NCBI RefSeq assembly: GCF_946187725.1
Contig: NZ_CAMHSK010000022.1
Span: 1 to 43,711, forward strand
Direction: 5' to 3'
Source of the DNA: an uncultured Treponema sp.
GTDB lineage: Bacteria; Spirochaetota; Spirochaetia; Treponematales; Treponemataceae
Length of the DNA stretch: 43,711 bases
Shown here: in pieces, positions 33,627-42,813 of the stretch
How positions within the stretch are numbered: the first letter of the stretch is position 1
How the letters are laid out: each line of letters begins with the position of its first letter
The notes under the pieces: model-generated
Database searches by the model: none
What the model was told of the DNA's origin: nothing
Seen by the model: only the letters and a program-made list of their open reading frames with translations
Made by a program: the position numbers and the translations under genes

Positions 33627-35030
33627 ATGAAATCCATAAAGATTCCCGAAATTCTCAAAAAACTCAATGCAATTTTTGCTCAAAACGGCTTTGAAGCATA
33701 TCTCGTCGGAGGCGCAGTCCGCGATGTTCTTCTCGGAAAAAAAGCGGCCGACTGGGACATCACGACAAACGCAAAACCAGAGCAGATAATGAGTATTTTC
33801 CACAGGGTAATTCCAACGGGAATCGCTCACGGCACCGTAACGATTCATTTCATGGGAAAAGAAATCGAAGCAACGACATTCAGAACCGAATCCGGCTACA
33901 CCGACGGCAGGCACCCTGACAGCGTTAATTTCAACGCCACCCTCGAAGATGATTTGTCGCGCCGTGATTTTACAATGAACGCAATTGCGGCCTCACTTGA
34001 AGACGGTACAATCATCGATCCGTTTGACGGCCGAAAAGACATAAAAGCCAAAAAAATCCGCACTGTCGGAAAAGCCCGCGACCGCTTTCTGGAAGACGGT
34101 CTCAGGCCAATCCGGGCAATCCGATTCTCAAGTCAGCTGGGCTTCGAAATAGAAGAAGAAACCTATGCGGCCATCAAGCTGAGCGAAGTTCAGGAAAAAA
34201 TAAAATCCATCTCAATGGAGCGATTCCGGGATGAATTTGAAAAAATAATGAAAGCAGAAGAACCTTCACGGGCTCTCCACAGAATGGAAGAAACAGGCAT
34301 CTTAAAGGTTTTCATTCCTGAACTGGCACAGTGCCGTGGTGTTGACCAAGCAGATGTCCGTGGATTTCACGAATTTGATGTTCTTGACCACAATCTCTAT
34401 GCTTGTGATGGAGCCCCACGCGACAACCTTATCGTAAGGCTTGCGGCCCTCTTCCATGACATCGGCAAAAAAGATGCCCGCTCTGTCGAAAAAATCGAAT
34501 ATCCGCCGCATTCAGGCAATATCGTTGAACTCCTTCACTTCCACAGGCACGAATTTTACTCGTCAAAACAGACAAAAGAACTTCTTACCCGGCTCAAGTT
34601 TCCGAATGCGGTCATCAATCAAGTCACGCACCTGATTGAACAGCATATGTTTTTCTTTGAGGAACACTGGACCGACGCTGCAGTACGCCGATTTCTCGTC
34701 AGGGTTCAGAAAGAAAATGTTGAAGACCTCTTTGCCCTCAGAATGGCAGACATTTACGGAATGCACAGGGTAAAAGTTGACCCAATGAATGAGGGCGTGC
34801 AAAAAATATTCAATCTCCGCCAAAGAATCGAGGAAGTCAGTTCAAAAGAAAATGCACTTTCCCTAAAGGATTTGGCCGTAAACGGAAACGACCTGATTAA
34901 AATCGGAATTCCTGCGGGGAAAAAACTCGGTCTCATTCTCGGAGAGCTCTTCCAATGCGTCCTCGATGATCCCGAAATGAACACAAAAGAAAAACTCCTG
35001 ACAGTCGCAAAGAATCTTAACGAAAGATAA
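33627..35030 (+). CDS. cca: CCA-adding tRNA nucleotidyltransferase with HD domain
   Basis: A 467-residue class II nucleotidyltransferase. The nucleotidyl-transfer motif is YLVGGAVRDVLLG with the catalytic DWD (43-45); RRDFTMNAIA and FLEDGLRPIRAIRFSSQLGF complete the head and neck. An HD-type phosphohydrolase domain follows (LFHDIGKKD, FHRHEF, IEQHMFFF). This matches the CCA-adding/poly(A)-polymerase-like proteins of Firmicutes and spirochaetes. Since the three tRNA genes in this window lack an encoded CCA, a CCA-adding role is favoured over polyadenylation. The promoter sits directly on the ATG. Confidence 0.93.
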   Translation: MKSIKIPEILKKLNAIFAQNGFEAYLVGGAVRDVLLGKKAADWDITTNAKPEQIMSIFHRVIPTGIAHGTVTIHFMGKEIEATTFRTESGYTDGRHPDSVNFNATLEDDLSRRDFTMNAIAASLEDGTIIDPFDGRKDIKAKKIRTVGKARDRFLEDGLRPIRAIRFSSQLGFEIEEETYAAIKLSEVQEKIKSISMERFRDEFEKIMKAEEPSRALHRMEETGILKVFIPELAQCRGVDQADVRGFHEFDVLDHNLYACDGAPRDNLIVRLAALFHDIGKKDARSVEKIEYPPHSGNIVELLHFHRHEFYSSKQTKELLTRLKFPNAVINQVTHLIEQHMFFFEEHWTDAAVRRFLVRVQKENVEDLFALRMADIYGMHRVKVDPMNEGVQKIFNLRQRIEEVSSKENALSLKDLAVNGNDLIKIGIPAGKKLGLILGELFQCVLDDPEMNTKEKLLTVAKNLNER

Positions 35031-35873
35031 TCATGTTGCAGAAGACGCGATTTTATCTTCTAGGAAGCGGCTGTCTTCTTCACGCATTGAAGAAAAACTT
35101 GCACAGGCACAGAGCCTGTCACATTCAAAATTCTCGTAAATACGGTTTATGATACAGCTGGCGTAAACCTTTCGCTCTTTGACTGGGCCCGCAATCGGAA
35201 AACGCATGAGGAGAGCATATTCAGAGCCTGAAACGAAAGGCATATCGGTCTTTTTTGAGGCAAAAACTATGACGCTGGAATCAAGGTAAATAACAGATGG
35301 AGAATGAATTCTGCCAGCGATTGACTCAGCGGCAGTGCTTAAAGGAAGAGGCTCAGAAAGAAATTTTTCGATGAGCGAATTGTAATCAGAAACCTTAAAG
35401 AGCGGGAATCTTGAATCAAACTCGCAGTTGATTTCAGCAGGTCTGGCAGCCTTTTTGGATGGAGTTGTTTCATAAAACACCGTGACCGCAAAATCTTTTC
35501 GCTCAGATTCTTTTTTATCTTCAATTTTGCTGATAATCTTAGGAATCACAAGGGCAAGTCCTGCAGAAGAATTCTGGGCTTTTGTCTCAAAATAAAGGGC
35601 AAGTTTGTTGAAATAAAACATAACCTGAACGCTTTTTCCGTCAAACGAAAGAATTTGCCCGTTCGGTTTAGGAATAATAATGATTCCCTGTTCAAGCACT
35701 TTCATCTGCTCGCCACGCACGGCAACAGGAAAGGCAGGAACAGAAGATTTTTCGGATTTTTCGGGAGATAAAGAAGATTCTTCCGACAGGGAGATGGTAA
35801 GCGGAACATTACCATCAGCGAGATATTCAAGGACAAGCTGCCGTTCGATTCCAGTCAGTGCCTTGCCAGCCAT
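35031..35873 (-). CDS. Conserved hypothetical protein (possibly PilZ-like)
   Basis: A 280-residue protein beginning at ATG 35873, which overlaps the upstream stop by one base (TGATG) and has GGGAG 8 nt before it. A longer frame begins at 35888 but would overlap further. The sequence alternates beta strands and short helices: IERQLVLEYLADGNVPLTI, then EQGIIIIPKPNG, VQVMFYFNKLALYFETK, and a C-terminal half with RFPIAGPVKERKVYASCII. This layout recalls spirochaetal two-domain PilZ proteins, but I do not see the RxxxR and D/NxSxxG c-di-GMP motifs. Function is therefore unassigned. It is probably cotranscribed with the lipoprotein and the histidine kinase. Confidence 0.55.
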   Translation of the reverse strand: MAGKALTGIERQLVLEYLADGNVPLTISLSEESSLSPEKSEKSSVPAFPVAVRGEQMKVLEQGIIIIPKPNGQILSFDGKSVQVMFYFNKLALYFETKAQNSSAGLALVIPKIISKIEDKKESERKDFAVTVFYETTPSKKAARPAEINCEFDSRFPLFKVSDYNSLIEKFLSEPLPLSTAAESIAGRIHSPSVIYLDSSVIVFASKKTDMPFVSGSEYALLMRFPIAGPVKERKVYASCIINRIYENFECDRLCACASFSSMREEDSRFLEDKIASSAT

Positions 35874-36709
35874 CAAAAAATCTCCCAATCGTCAATCTGA
35901 ACCTGATCGATTTTCCAGGCCCCTGCATTCTCAAAACAAAATACAGAAAGCGTAAGAGATGCCTTGTCGCTGAAAAATTTTACAGGAACTTCATAATATA
36001 TGCCGTCAAGAAAAGGCTGACCGAAAACAAATGAGCTGAAATAAGATTTTTCTGGAACAGGCTTTTCTGATTCCTCAGATTCATTTTCTGAGGAAGGATT
36101 TTCTGATTCCTCAGATTCGTTTTTTGAAGAAGGATTTTCTGCATCGGCCGAGTCTTTGCTTTCTGTTGCAGTTTTAATTTCTGAAGTCTGAGAGTCTTCT
36201 TTTTTTACATTTTCTTCGATTTTATCAAGTTCAAAGCAATCGCCAAAAATCCGCTTGAAATCACTACAAAAAAGAGCAAGGGAATAAAGTGAATCTTTTG
36301 AAAAGAAAGAGTCGGCATCCTTGTTTTTTGCAATGCAGTCTGAAAAAGAAGTAAGAGTCTCGCGAAGAGATTTTGAAATCAGTGTTGTATCCAGAGAACC
36401 AAAAGCACTAAGCGTAGGGAAAATTCTTGATGAATCAGGCTGAGTTCCCGCAAGAACAATCAGCGGAGAAAGATTGAGTTTTGAAGAGATTCCGAAAACA
36501 GAAGAAACTGGTGTAGAAAGCCTGTCCGTTTCGATTTCTTCAGTCCATATCGTAGACTCATAGAGACTGTTTGCAGTGTAGCGGAGAGTCGGAGTTTCAT
36601 CAGCAGGAGCGGCATCCTGATCGGCATTTGAGCATGAAAGCAAAAAAGCTGGAAGAGCCGTAAAAGAGAACAATAGAGCTGAAAATCTGAAACAAGATTT
36701 CATCCGCAT
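35873..36709 (-). CDS. Lipoprotein with acidic 12-residue repeats
   Basis: A 278-residue protein. A signal peptide with lipobox ending at C26 (FLLSC) shows membrane anchoring. The central part (about 165-220) is a Ser/Glu-rich linker containing two tandem 12-residue units (ENPSSKNESEES, ENPSSENESEES). The C-terminal domain (about 220-278; FGQPFLDGIYYEVPVKFF, then AWKIDQVQIDDWEIF) is beta-rich. No family is recognised. The start may be M1 (36709) or M3 (36703). It follows the histidine kinase gene on the same strand, 66 nt downstream. Confidence 0.65.
   Translation of the reverse strand: MRMKSCFRFSALLFSFTALPAFLLSCSNADQDAAPADETPTLRYTANSLYESTIWTEEIETDRLSTPVSSVFGISSKLNLSPLIVLAGTQPDSSRIFPTLSAFGSLDTTLISKSLRETLTSFSDCIAKNKDADSFFSKDSLYSLALFCSDFKRIFGDCFELDKIEENVKKEDSQTSEIKTATESKDSADAENPSSKNESEESENPSSENESEESEKPVPEKSYFSSFVFGQPFLDGIYYEVPVKFFSDKASLTLSVFCFENAGAWKIDQVQIDDWEIF
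36063..36134. repeat. Tandem 36-bp repeat in lipoprotein gene
   Basis: Two imperfect 36-base units (36063-36098 and 36099-36134) encode the two 12-residue acidic repeats. The in-frame period makes copy-number variation possible. Confidence 0.75.
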
Positions 36710-36775
36710 AACTCAAGAAGAATAACAGAAATTTAATTTTTTGTTAAGGGAATGAGCAAAACAGAAGGCTTGGAA

Positions 36776-38020
36776 TCACTCACGGAAAGTCAGAAGCTTC
36801 TTTTCCATTTGAGGTACAGGCAGTTCGATTGTGAAAGTAGTGCCCTCGCCCAAAACAGATTTTACGCTTATGTCGCCGGAAAATTCCTTTATGATTTTAT
36901 AACTCATGGCCATTCCAAGCCCGGTTCCGTTTGATTTTGTTGTAAAGTATGGCTCAAACACGCGGGAGGCCGTTTCATCACTCATACCGATTCCGTCATC
37001 CTTGAAAGTAAGAATGTACCTTTCGCCAGCTATTTTTGACTTTATGCTGATTTTACCACTAATATGCCCGGATTTTTCTGAACACTCATCAACATCAAAT
37101 TTCTTTTCAATGGCAAAAATTGCATTCTGAGAAAGATTTACGATTACTTCACGGAAAAGCTTCGAATCAAGAAGAAGACGCACATCGCACCCGCAGAGAT
37201 TTGACTCAAGTTCAATCTGTTTCTCAGAGAATTCTGGAGAGAAAAACGAAATGAAATCTTCAAGGATTTTATCAGGATTAACCAGCTCAAGTTTAGCGGA
37301 AATGGGACGCACGGCCATCAGAAAATCAACGACAATTTTGTTCAGCCGCTCAATTTCCTGAGTCACGACATCAAGATAATCCTCAGCATATTTTGCCGGT
37401 GGAAGAAGCCCGTCCCCCTCACGCTTTTTTTTGATTGCCTTCTGCATCAGCTGAATATGAATGGAAATCGCACCAAGAGGATTTTTTATTTCGTGGGCAA
37501 CGCTTGCGGCCACATTTGTAAGCCCTGCAAGAGTTTCCATGCGGTGAAGAAGCACTTCCTGATTGCGTTTTTCGGTCACATCATCGATTCGGATGATTGA
37601 GCCTATGAGATTTTTATCAAGATTCTGTTTTTTGACCAGCGGAGTAAGATAAACATCGATAAAACGCACTGACCCGCCGGCCGTACTGACAGTGTATTCG
37701 CCAGAAATATTTGTTTTATCGGCTTCATACGCTCCCTGAAGGAATTTTGCAATTTCATCGTCATCAATCAACTTCCAGACGGCAAGGCCTTCAGATTTTG
37801 AATCCTCAGGATTGATTTTGAAAGGAAGAAATCGTTCAGCTGCCTTATTGATTTTTAGCAGGCAGAAATTTTCATCGACGATAATAAGACCAGACGGAAG
37901 GCTCTGAAAAATCGAGTCGAACATCTCGGTCTGGGCATAGCAGTCTTCAACAAGATTCTGAATTTGAAGCGGAGTGAGCTTGTCAATTTTTTGTGACACG
38001 CGGCGGGAAAACTCTTTCAT
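36776..38020 (-). CDS. PAS-domain sensor histidine kinase (AtoS/NtrB-like)
   Basis: A 414-residue cytoplasmic kinase without transmembrane segments. A PAS domain covers about 30-150 (LPSGLIIVDENFCLLKINKA). The dimerisation/phosphoacceptor motif is VAHEIKNPLGAI with H176. The ATPase domain has an N box (LSQNAIFAIE), G1 (DDGIGM), an F box (VFEPYFTTK) and G2 (GTGLGM). This NtrB/AtoS-like group usually pairs with a sigma-54 response regulator; none lies in the window. The ATG at 38020 has an extended -10 (TGCTATAAT, minus strand) only 9 nt upstream and no Shine-Dalgarno. Downstream genes (lipoprotein and a hypothetical) are on the same strand. Confidence 0.9.
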   Translation of the reverse strand: MKEFSRRVSQKIDKLTPLQIQNLVEDCYAQTEMFDSIFQSLPSGLIIVDENFCLLKINKAAERFLPFKINPEDSKSEGLAVWKLIDDDEIAKFLQGAYEADKTNISGEYTVSTAGGSVRFIDVYLTPLVKKQNLDKNLIGSIIRIDDVTEKRNQEVLLHRMETLAGLTNVAASVAHEIKNPLGAISIHIQLMQKAIKKKREGDGLLPPAKYAEDYLDVVTQEIERLNKIVVDFLMAVRPISAKLELVNPDKILEDFISFFSPEFSEKQIELESNLCGCDVRLLLDSKLFREVIVNLSQNAIFAIEKKFDVDECSEKSGHISGKISIKSKIAGERYILTFKDDGIGMSDETASRVFEPYFTTKSNGTGLGMAMSYKIIKEFSGDISVKSVLGEGTTFTIELPVPQMEKKLLTFRE

Positions 38021-38077
38021 TGATGAAAAATTATAGCACTTTCCCTAAGTACATGCTATACTTGCTCCCGAAATTTT
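38021..38077. promoter_or_regulatory. Divergent extended -10 promoters for the histidine kinase and mutS2
   Basis: On the minus strand TGC-TATAAT (38030-38038) faces the kinase, 9 nt from its ATG. On the plus strand TGC-TATACT (38054-38062) faces mutS2, 15 nt from its ATG. Neither gene has a Shine-Dalgarno, and -35 boxes are weak. The two extended -10 elements are near mirror images. Confidence 0.6.
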
Positions 38078-40660
38078 ATGCATAAGAAAACACTTGAACA
38101 ACTGGACTATTACAGGCTCCGTCAGACAATCGCGGGCTATTGCGTCAGTATGGAAGGCAAACGCTCCATTTTAAGCCGCGAACCTTACACGCAGGAACAG
38201 ATTGAAAAAATCAATCAGCTGAAAACCCTTTCCTCACAGTGGCAGAGGGCAATCACCTCAAAAAATCCGCTGCATCTCAGCTCATGGAACGAAATCGCAT
38301 CGTTTATAAAACTTCTGCAGGCTGATGGCACAACACTTGAACAGGAACAGCTCTATTCTCTATATCTTTTTGCTTCTTCGGCGAGCAGCCTTTACGCATC
38401 TGTAAAAACAGCGGCATCTTCTCTTTCCTTAAAAAATCTTCTGGACCTTGCAGAAACACTTCCCTATTCTGCAATCGAACAGACGCTTTCAATCATCTCA
38501 CGAATTATCGACAAAGACGGTAATCTCAAAGACCTTCCGTCTCTGCGCGAAATCAGGGCAAAAATCGCACAGATACAAAGCGAAATAAAATCAGCATTAA
38601 AAAAATACACAAGCGACACAAGCCTTAACACGGTTCTCGAAAGCAATGTTCCGGCGTTCAGGGCAGACAGGCAGGTTCTGGCCGTAAAAGCAAGCCAGCG
38701 AAACAGAATTTCCGGCATCGTACATGAAGTATCTGCTTCCGGGCAGACTCTCTTTATTGAGCCAGAAGAAGTTGTACGCAAAAACAATGAGCTTTTACAG
38801 GAAGAATCACGACTTGCTCAGGAAACCCGCAGAATTTTCAGGGAAACGACAGCCCTTCTGCATCCGCTCTATGATGACTTAAAATCGGCACTCAAAACGA
38901 TGACCCTTTTTGATGAAACTTATGCCGCCGCAAGATGGGGTGCCGAAAATCTCTGCAACTATGCCATGGAATGCAAACGGACCGAAGAAGACGCACCTCT
39001 TCTGATTCAGGCACGACATCCTCTTTTGGGCGAAAATGCCGTTCCAATCGACATAAAATGGCTTCCCGGAAAAAACATTCTCATCATTACAGGTCCGAAT
39101 ACAGGCGGCAAAACTGTCACGCTAAAAACCTTCGCGCTTTTTTCAATGCTCAACCAGTCAGGATTTCCAATTCCGGCGAGTGACAGCACCCGTCTTCCGA
39201 TTTTCAATTCGATTTTTGCTGATATCGGCGATGACCAGTCAATAGACAATTCTCTCTCAACCTTCAGCGCACACATGAAGAATATTGCCGCAGCTGTAAG
39301 GCACGCTGATTCCCATTCACTTGTTCTTCTTGATGAATTTGGAGGCGGAACCGACCCTCAGGAAGGTGGAGCCGTAGCAATGGCCTGTCTTGATTCATTA
39401 ATCGAAAAACAAGCATTTGTCCTTGTTACGACGCACCACGGAAGTCTCAAGAACTACGGTTACACAACGCCGTCCTGCATCAACGCAAGCGCAGAATTTG
39501 ATTCTCAATCCCTCGCTCCCACATACAAAATCGTCATGGGAGTTCCAGGTGAAAGTCATGCCCTTGATATCGCAAAACGCTCAGGTCTTCCCGGTTCGGT
39601 CGTCGCAAAGGCAAAATCCTACCTTACGAATCAGCAAGCAGATGTTTCAACCTTAATCCGCGGACTGACTAAAAAACATGCTGAACTTGACAGGCGTGAA
39701 AAAGAATTTGCAGATAAAGAAAACCGCCAGAACGAAAAAATTCTTAAACTCGAACAGAAAGACCTCAAGCTCCGCCAGAAAGAAAATGAGCTTAAAGAGC
39801 GTGAAAGCCGAAACGAATCCCGTTTTTTAAGAGAAACCCGAAAAACGCTTGAAAATCTTGTCCGAGAGCTAAGAGAGGGCGAAATCACACGCGAAAAGAC
39901 CCTCAAAATGCGGAAATTCTTAAATGATTTGACAGAAGATGTAGAACTTCAGGAACTGGAGCTTGAAGAAGAAAAAGAGAGACTCGAAAAAGAACAGGAA
40001 GAACTTCAGAAAAGACTAGAATCAGAAGAAATCATCTCGGAAAACGGCATGAGGATTTCAAAATCATCAGATTCACGCACGCAATCCAGCAAAAAAACGA
40101 AACGAAAGCTGAGCAACAAAGAAGCCCTCAAAACAGCAAAAGCGACCTACACTGACGAGGAAGTTTTCAATCTCACTCCAAGGGCAAAAAATCAGCCTGC
40201 ACCAAAATTCGAATTTGCAGAAGGTGCAGAAGTTCTTGTCGGTTCTAGCCGCTCAAAAGGAATTCTCCTGCGCGAAGAAAAAAAAGGCGTCTGGCTTGTC
40301 CAGCTCGGCTCAATCAGAATGAGCGTAAAGCAAAAAGAAATGCAGCTTATTTCACCAACAAAACTTTCAACTGCTGATTACACCGTAGAACTCAACAAAG
40401 ATGAAGGCAGCGGAAGTCCAGTCTTCGAATTGAGGCTTTTGGGAATGCGTGAAGAAGAAGCAATCAGGGCACTGCAAAAGCAGCTGGATCTCTGTGCGAT
40501 GACAAGTTTTAAGAGTTTCAGCGTAATTCACGGAAAAGGCAACGGAATTTTGCAGCAGGCGGTCCAGGATTATCTTTCAAACTATCCGGGCGTAAAAAGC
40601 TTCTATTATGCCCGTCCTGAAGACGGCGGCTTTGGAAAGACTTATGTTGAAATGAATTAG
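38078..40660 (+). CDS. mutS2: Endonuclease MutS2
   Basis: An 860-residue MutS2. The N-terminal MutS-type core and clamp (about 1-320) are followed by an ABC-type ATPase: Walker A GPNTGGKT (339-346), FADIGDDQSIDNSLSTFSAH, and Walker B LVLLDEFGGGTDP. A long charged coiled coil (about 520-670) leads to a KOW-like segment (AEVLVGSSRSKG) and a C-terminal Smr domain (about 780-860). MutS2 acts in suppression of recombination and in ribosome-collision rescue. The Smr nuclease-type LDLxG motif is replaced by FELRLLG, while HGKGNG is kept, so nuclease activity is uncertain. Length is slightly above usual. Confidence 0.93.
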   Translation: MHKKTLEQLDYYRLRQTIAGYCVSMEGKRSILSREPYTQEQIEKINQLKTLSSQWQRAITSKNPLHLSSWNEIASFIKLLQADGTTLEQEQLYSLYLFASSASSLYASVKTAASSLSLKNLLDLAETLPYSAIEQTLSIISRIIDKDGNLKDLPSLREIRAKIAQIQSEIKSALKKYTSDTSLNTVLESNVPAFRADRQVLAVKASQRNRISGIVHEVSASGQTLFIEPEEVVRKNNELLQEESRLAQETRRIFRETTALLHPLYDDLKSALKTMTLFDETYAAARWGAENLCNYAMECKRTEEDAPLLIQARHPLLGENAVPIDIKWLPGKNILIITGPNTGGKTVTLKTFALFSMLNQSGFPIPASDSTRLPIFNSIFADIGDDQSIDNSLSTFSAHMKNIAAAVRHADSHSLVLLDEFGGGTDPQEGGAVAMACLDSLIEKQAFVLVTTHHGSLKNYGYTTPSCINASAEFDSQSLAPTYKIVMGVPGESHALDIAKRSGLPGSVVAKAKSYLTNQQADVSTLIRGLTKKHAELDRREKEFADKENRQNEKILKLEQKDLKLRQKENELKERESRNESRFLRETRKTLENLVRELREGEITREKTLKMRKFLNDLTEDVELQELELEEEKERLEKEQEELQKRLESEEIISENGMRISKSSDSRTQSSKKTKRKLSNKEALKTAKATYTDEEVFNLTPRAKNQPAPKFEFAEGAEVLVGSSRSKGILLREEKKGVWLVQLGSIRMSVKQKEMQLISPTKLSTADYTVELNKDEGSGSPVFELRLLGMREEEAIRALQKQLDLCAMTSFKSFSVIHGKGNGILQQAVQDYLSNYPGVKSFYYARPEDGGFGKTYVEMN

Positions 40661-40691
40661 CGGCGCAGACCGAGATTTGCCTTGTCTTCTG

Positions 40692-40720
40692 TTGTAAGAA
40701 AATCTGAAAATAGGTATAAT
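40692..40720 (+). promoter_or_regulatory. Aconitase promoter
   Basis: TTGTAA (40692-40697), a 17-base spacer and a perfect TATAAT (40715-40720) lie 33 nt before the ATG. An AGAGG Shine-Dalgarno is at about 40741. This is a conventional leadered promoter, in contrast to several others in the window. Confidence 0.7.
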
Positions 40721-40753
40721 TTATTTATATAAAAATTTTCAGAGGTACTAAAA

Positions 40754-42781
40754 ATGGCTCTTACGCTCGCAGAAAAAATTTTGCAGGAACACATAGTTCC
40801 AGAGGCATGCCCAAACATCAAATTCAACAAGGGCACTCCAATCCCGCGTGGTGAGGACATCGCAATTAAAATCGACCAGACGCTCACTCAGGACGCAACA
40901 GGAACAATGGCATACCTGCAGTTCGAGACAATCGGTATTCCACGGGTCAAAACAGAGCTTTCAGTTTCATACATCGACCACAACACTTTGCAGACTGACT
41001 TCAAGAACATGGACGACCATCGTTATCTTCAGTCTGTAGCCGCAAAATACGGCCTTTATTTCTCACGACCGGGCAACGGTATCTGTCATCAAGTTCATCT
41101 TGAATCATTCGGAAAGCCGGGCAAAACTCTTCTCGGTTCTGACAGCCACACACCAACAGGCGGCGGAATCGGCATGATTGCAATCGGTGCGGGCGGTCTG
41201 GATGTCGCAGTCGCAATGGGTGGCGGTGCATTCCACACTCCGATGCCAAAAATCTTCGGCGTCAAGCTCACAGGAAAGCTCAAAAAGGGCGTCGGTGCAA
41301 AGGACATCATCCTTGAAGTTCTCCGCCGCGAAACAGTTAAGGGCGGAACAGGCGCAATTTACGAATATTTCGGCGAAGGCGTTGAAAAGCTCACAGTTCC
41401 ACAGCGCGCAACAATCACGAACATGGGTGCAGAATTGGGCGCAACCTGCTCAATCTTCCCATCAGACGCATCTACAAAACGATTTCTCGAATCAATGGGC
41501 CGCGGAAGTGACTGGAGCGAGCAGAAGGCAGACGAAGGAGCCGTATATGACAAGCTCATCGAAATCAATTTGGATGAGCTTCATGCATTGGCTGCCTGCC
41601 CACACAATCCTGACGTAATCGACACAGTAAAAAATCTTGCCGGCAAAAAAGTCACACAGGTCGTAATCGGTTCATGTACAAACTCTTCTTTGGACGACTT
41701 GGAATCTGTTGCCGCAATCGTAAAAGGAAAGCATATCGCACCGGGAGTTGAAGCTGGTATCGCTCCGGGAAGCCGCACTACTCTCCTTATGGCAAGCAAA
41801 GCCGGCATCCTTGAGGACTTAATCGAAGCTGGTTTCCGAATCCTTGAATCAGCTTGTGGTCCTTGTATCGGTCAGGGCTTCGCTCCAAACAGCGAGGGCG
41901 TTACTCTCAGAACTTTCAACCGAAACTTCAAAGGCCGAAGCGGTACAGCCGACGCAAATGTATATCTCGTAAGCCCTGAGACAGCCGCAGCCGCAGCAGT
42001 AACAGGTGTTTTCACAGAGGCAGAAACTTTGAGCTATGAAGATCCAGCATACAAAACAGGTGTCCGAATCTCAATGCTCGAAGGAAACGACCCGCGCTTG
42101 TCTAGCCCGATGGTTCTCAACTGCGCGACAAACCGTGCTATGGTTATCCCGCCGCTCCCAGAATCAGAGGCTGCTAAAGTCGAAATCTTGCGTGGACCGA
42201 ACATCAAGCCGTGCCCGGCATGCCGCGAATACAAATCAAATCTCTCACTCCCAGTACGCCTCAAGGCAAGCGACAATGTTTCGACAGACGATATCATGCC
42301 GGCTGGAGCAAAAGTTCTTCCATTGAGAAGTAACATCCCAGAGATTTCAAAATTCACCCTCACCCGTCTTGACGAAACTTTCTACACACGAAGCGAAGAA
42401 GCAAAATTCGCTGACTGCTGTGTAGTCGGTGGCGAAAACTACGGTCAGGGTTCTAGCCGTGAACACGCTGCATTGGGACCGATGTATCTCGGCGTTCGAG
42501 CCGTAATCACAAAGAGTTTTGCCCGAATTCACAAAGCAAACCTCATAAATTACGGAATTATTCCAATGACATTTGCAAATTCTGAAGATTATGATAAAAT
42601 TAAGCAAGGGGATACGCTTGAGCTCAAAGATTTGGACGATTCCCTCAAAAACGGAAAACCGTTCAAAGTGCTCATCAACGGCAAAACAGAGATTGAGTGC
42701 GTGAACGATATTGCTGCTCGTTCAGCCCAGATTATTATGGCTGGCGGTCTTGCCGCTTACACACGAAAAGGCGGCAACTAA
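40754..42781 (+). CDS. Aconitate hydratase
   Basis: A 675-residue aconitase that interconverts citrate and isocitrate using a 4Fe-4S cluster. Motifs include DHNTLQ, GSDSHTPTGGGIGM, the first cluster cysteine in VIGSCTNSS, the other two in ACGPCIGQG, and the swivel domain with STDDIMPAG, GENYGQGSSREHAALGP and KSFARIHKANLINYGI. The length fits the compact single-chain form found in anaerobes rather than the ~890-residue AcnA. In an organism that may have an incomplete citrate cycle it would serve glutamate synthesis; that is inference. ComFB follows after 32 nt and is probably on the same transcript. Confidence 0.93.
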   Translation: MALTLAEKILQEHIVPEACPNIKFNKGTPIPRGEDIAIKIDQTLTQDATGTMAYLQFETIGIPRVKTELSVSYIDHNTLQTDFKNMDDHRYLQSVAAKYGLYFSRPGNGICHQVHLESFGKPGKTLLGSDSHTPTGGGIGMIAIGAGGLDVAVAMGGGAFHTPMPKIFGVKLTGKLKKGVGAKDIILEVLRRETVKGGTGAIYEYFGEGVEKLTVPQRATITNMGAELGATCSIFPSDASTKRFLESMGRGSDWSEQKADEGAVYDKLIEINLDELHALAACPHNPDVIDTVKNLAGKKVTQVVIGSCTNSSLDDLESVAAIVKGKHIAPGVEAGIAPGSRTTLLMASKAGILEDLIEAGFRILESACGPCIGQGFAPNSEGVTLRTFNRNFKGRSGTADANVYLVSPETAAAAAVTGVFTEAETLSYEDPAYKTGVRISMLEGNDPRLSSPMVLNCATNRAMVIPPLPESEAAKVEILRGPNIKPCPACREYKSNLSLPVRLKASDNVSTDDIMPAGAKVLPLRSNIPEISKFTLTRLDETFYTRSEEAKFADCCVVGGENYGQGSSREHAALGPMYLGVRAVITKSFARIHKANLINYGIIPMTFANSEDYDKIKQGDTLELKDLDDSLKNGKPFKVLINGKTEIECVNDIAARSAQIIMAGGLAAYTRKGGN

Positions 42782-42813
42782 GACAAGCTCTATATAAAAA
42801 ACGGAGGAATACT

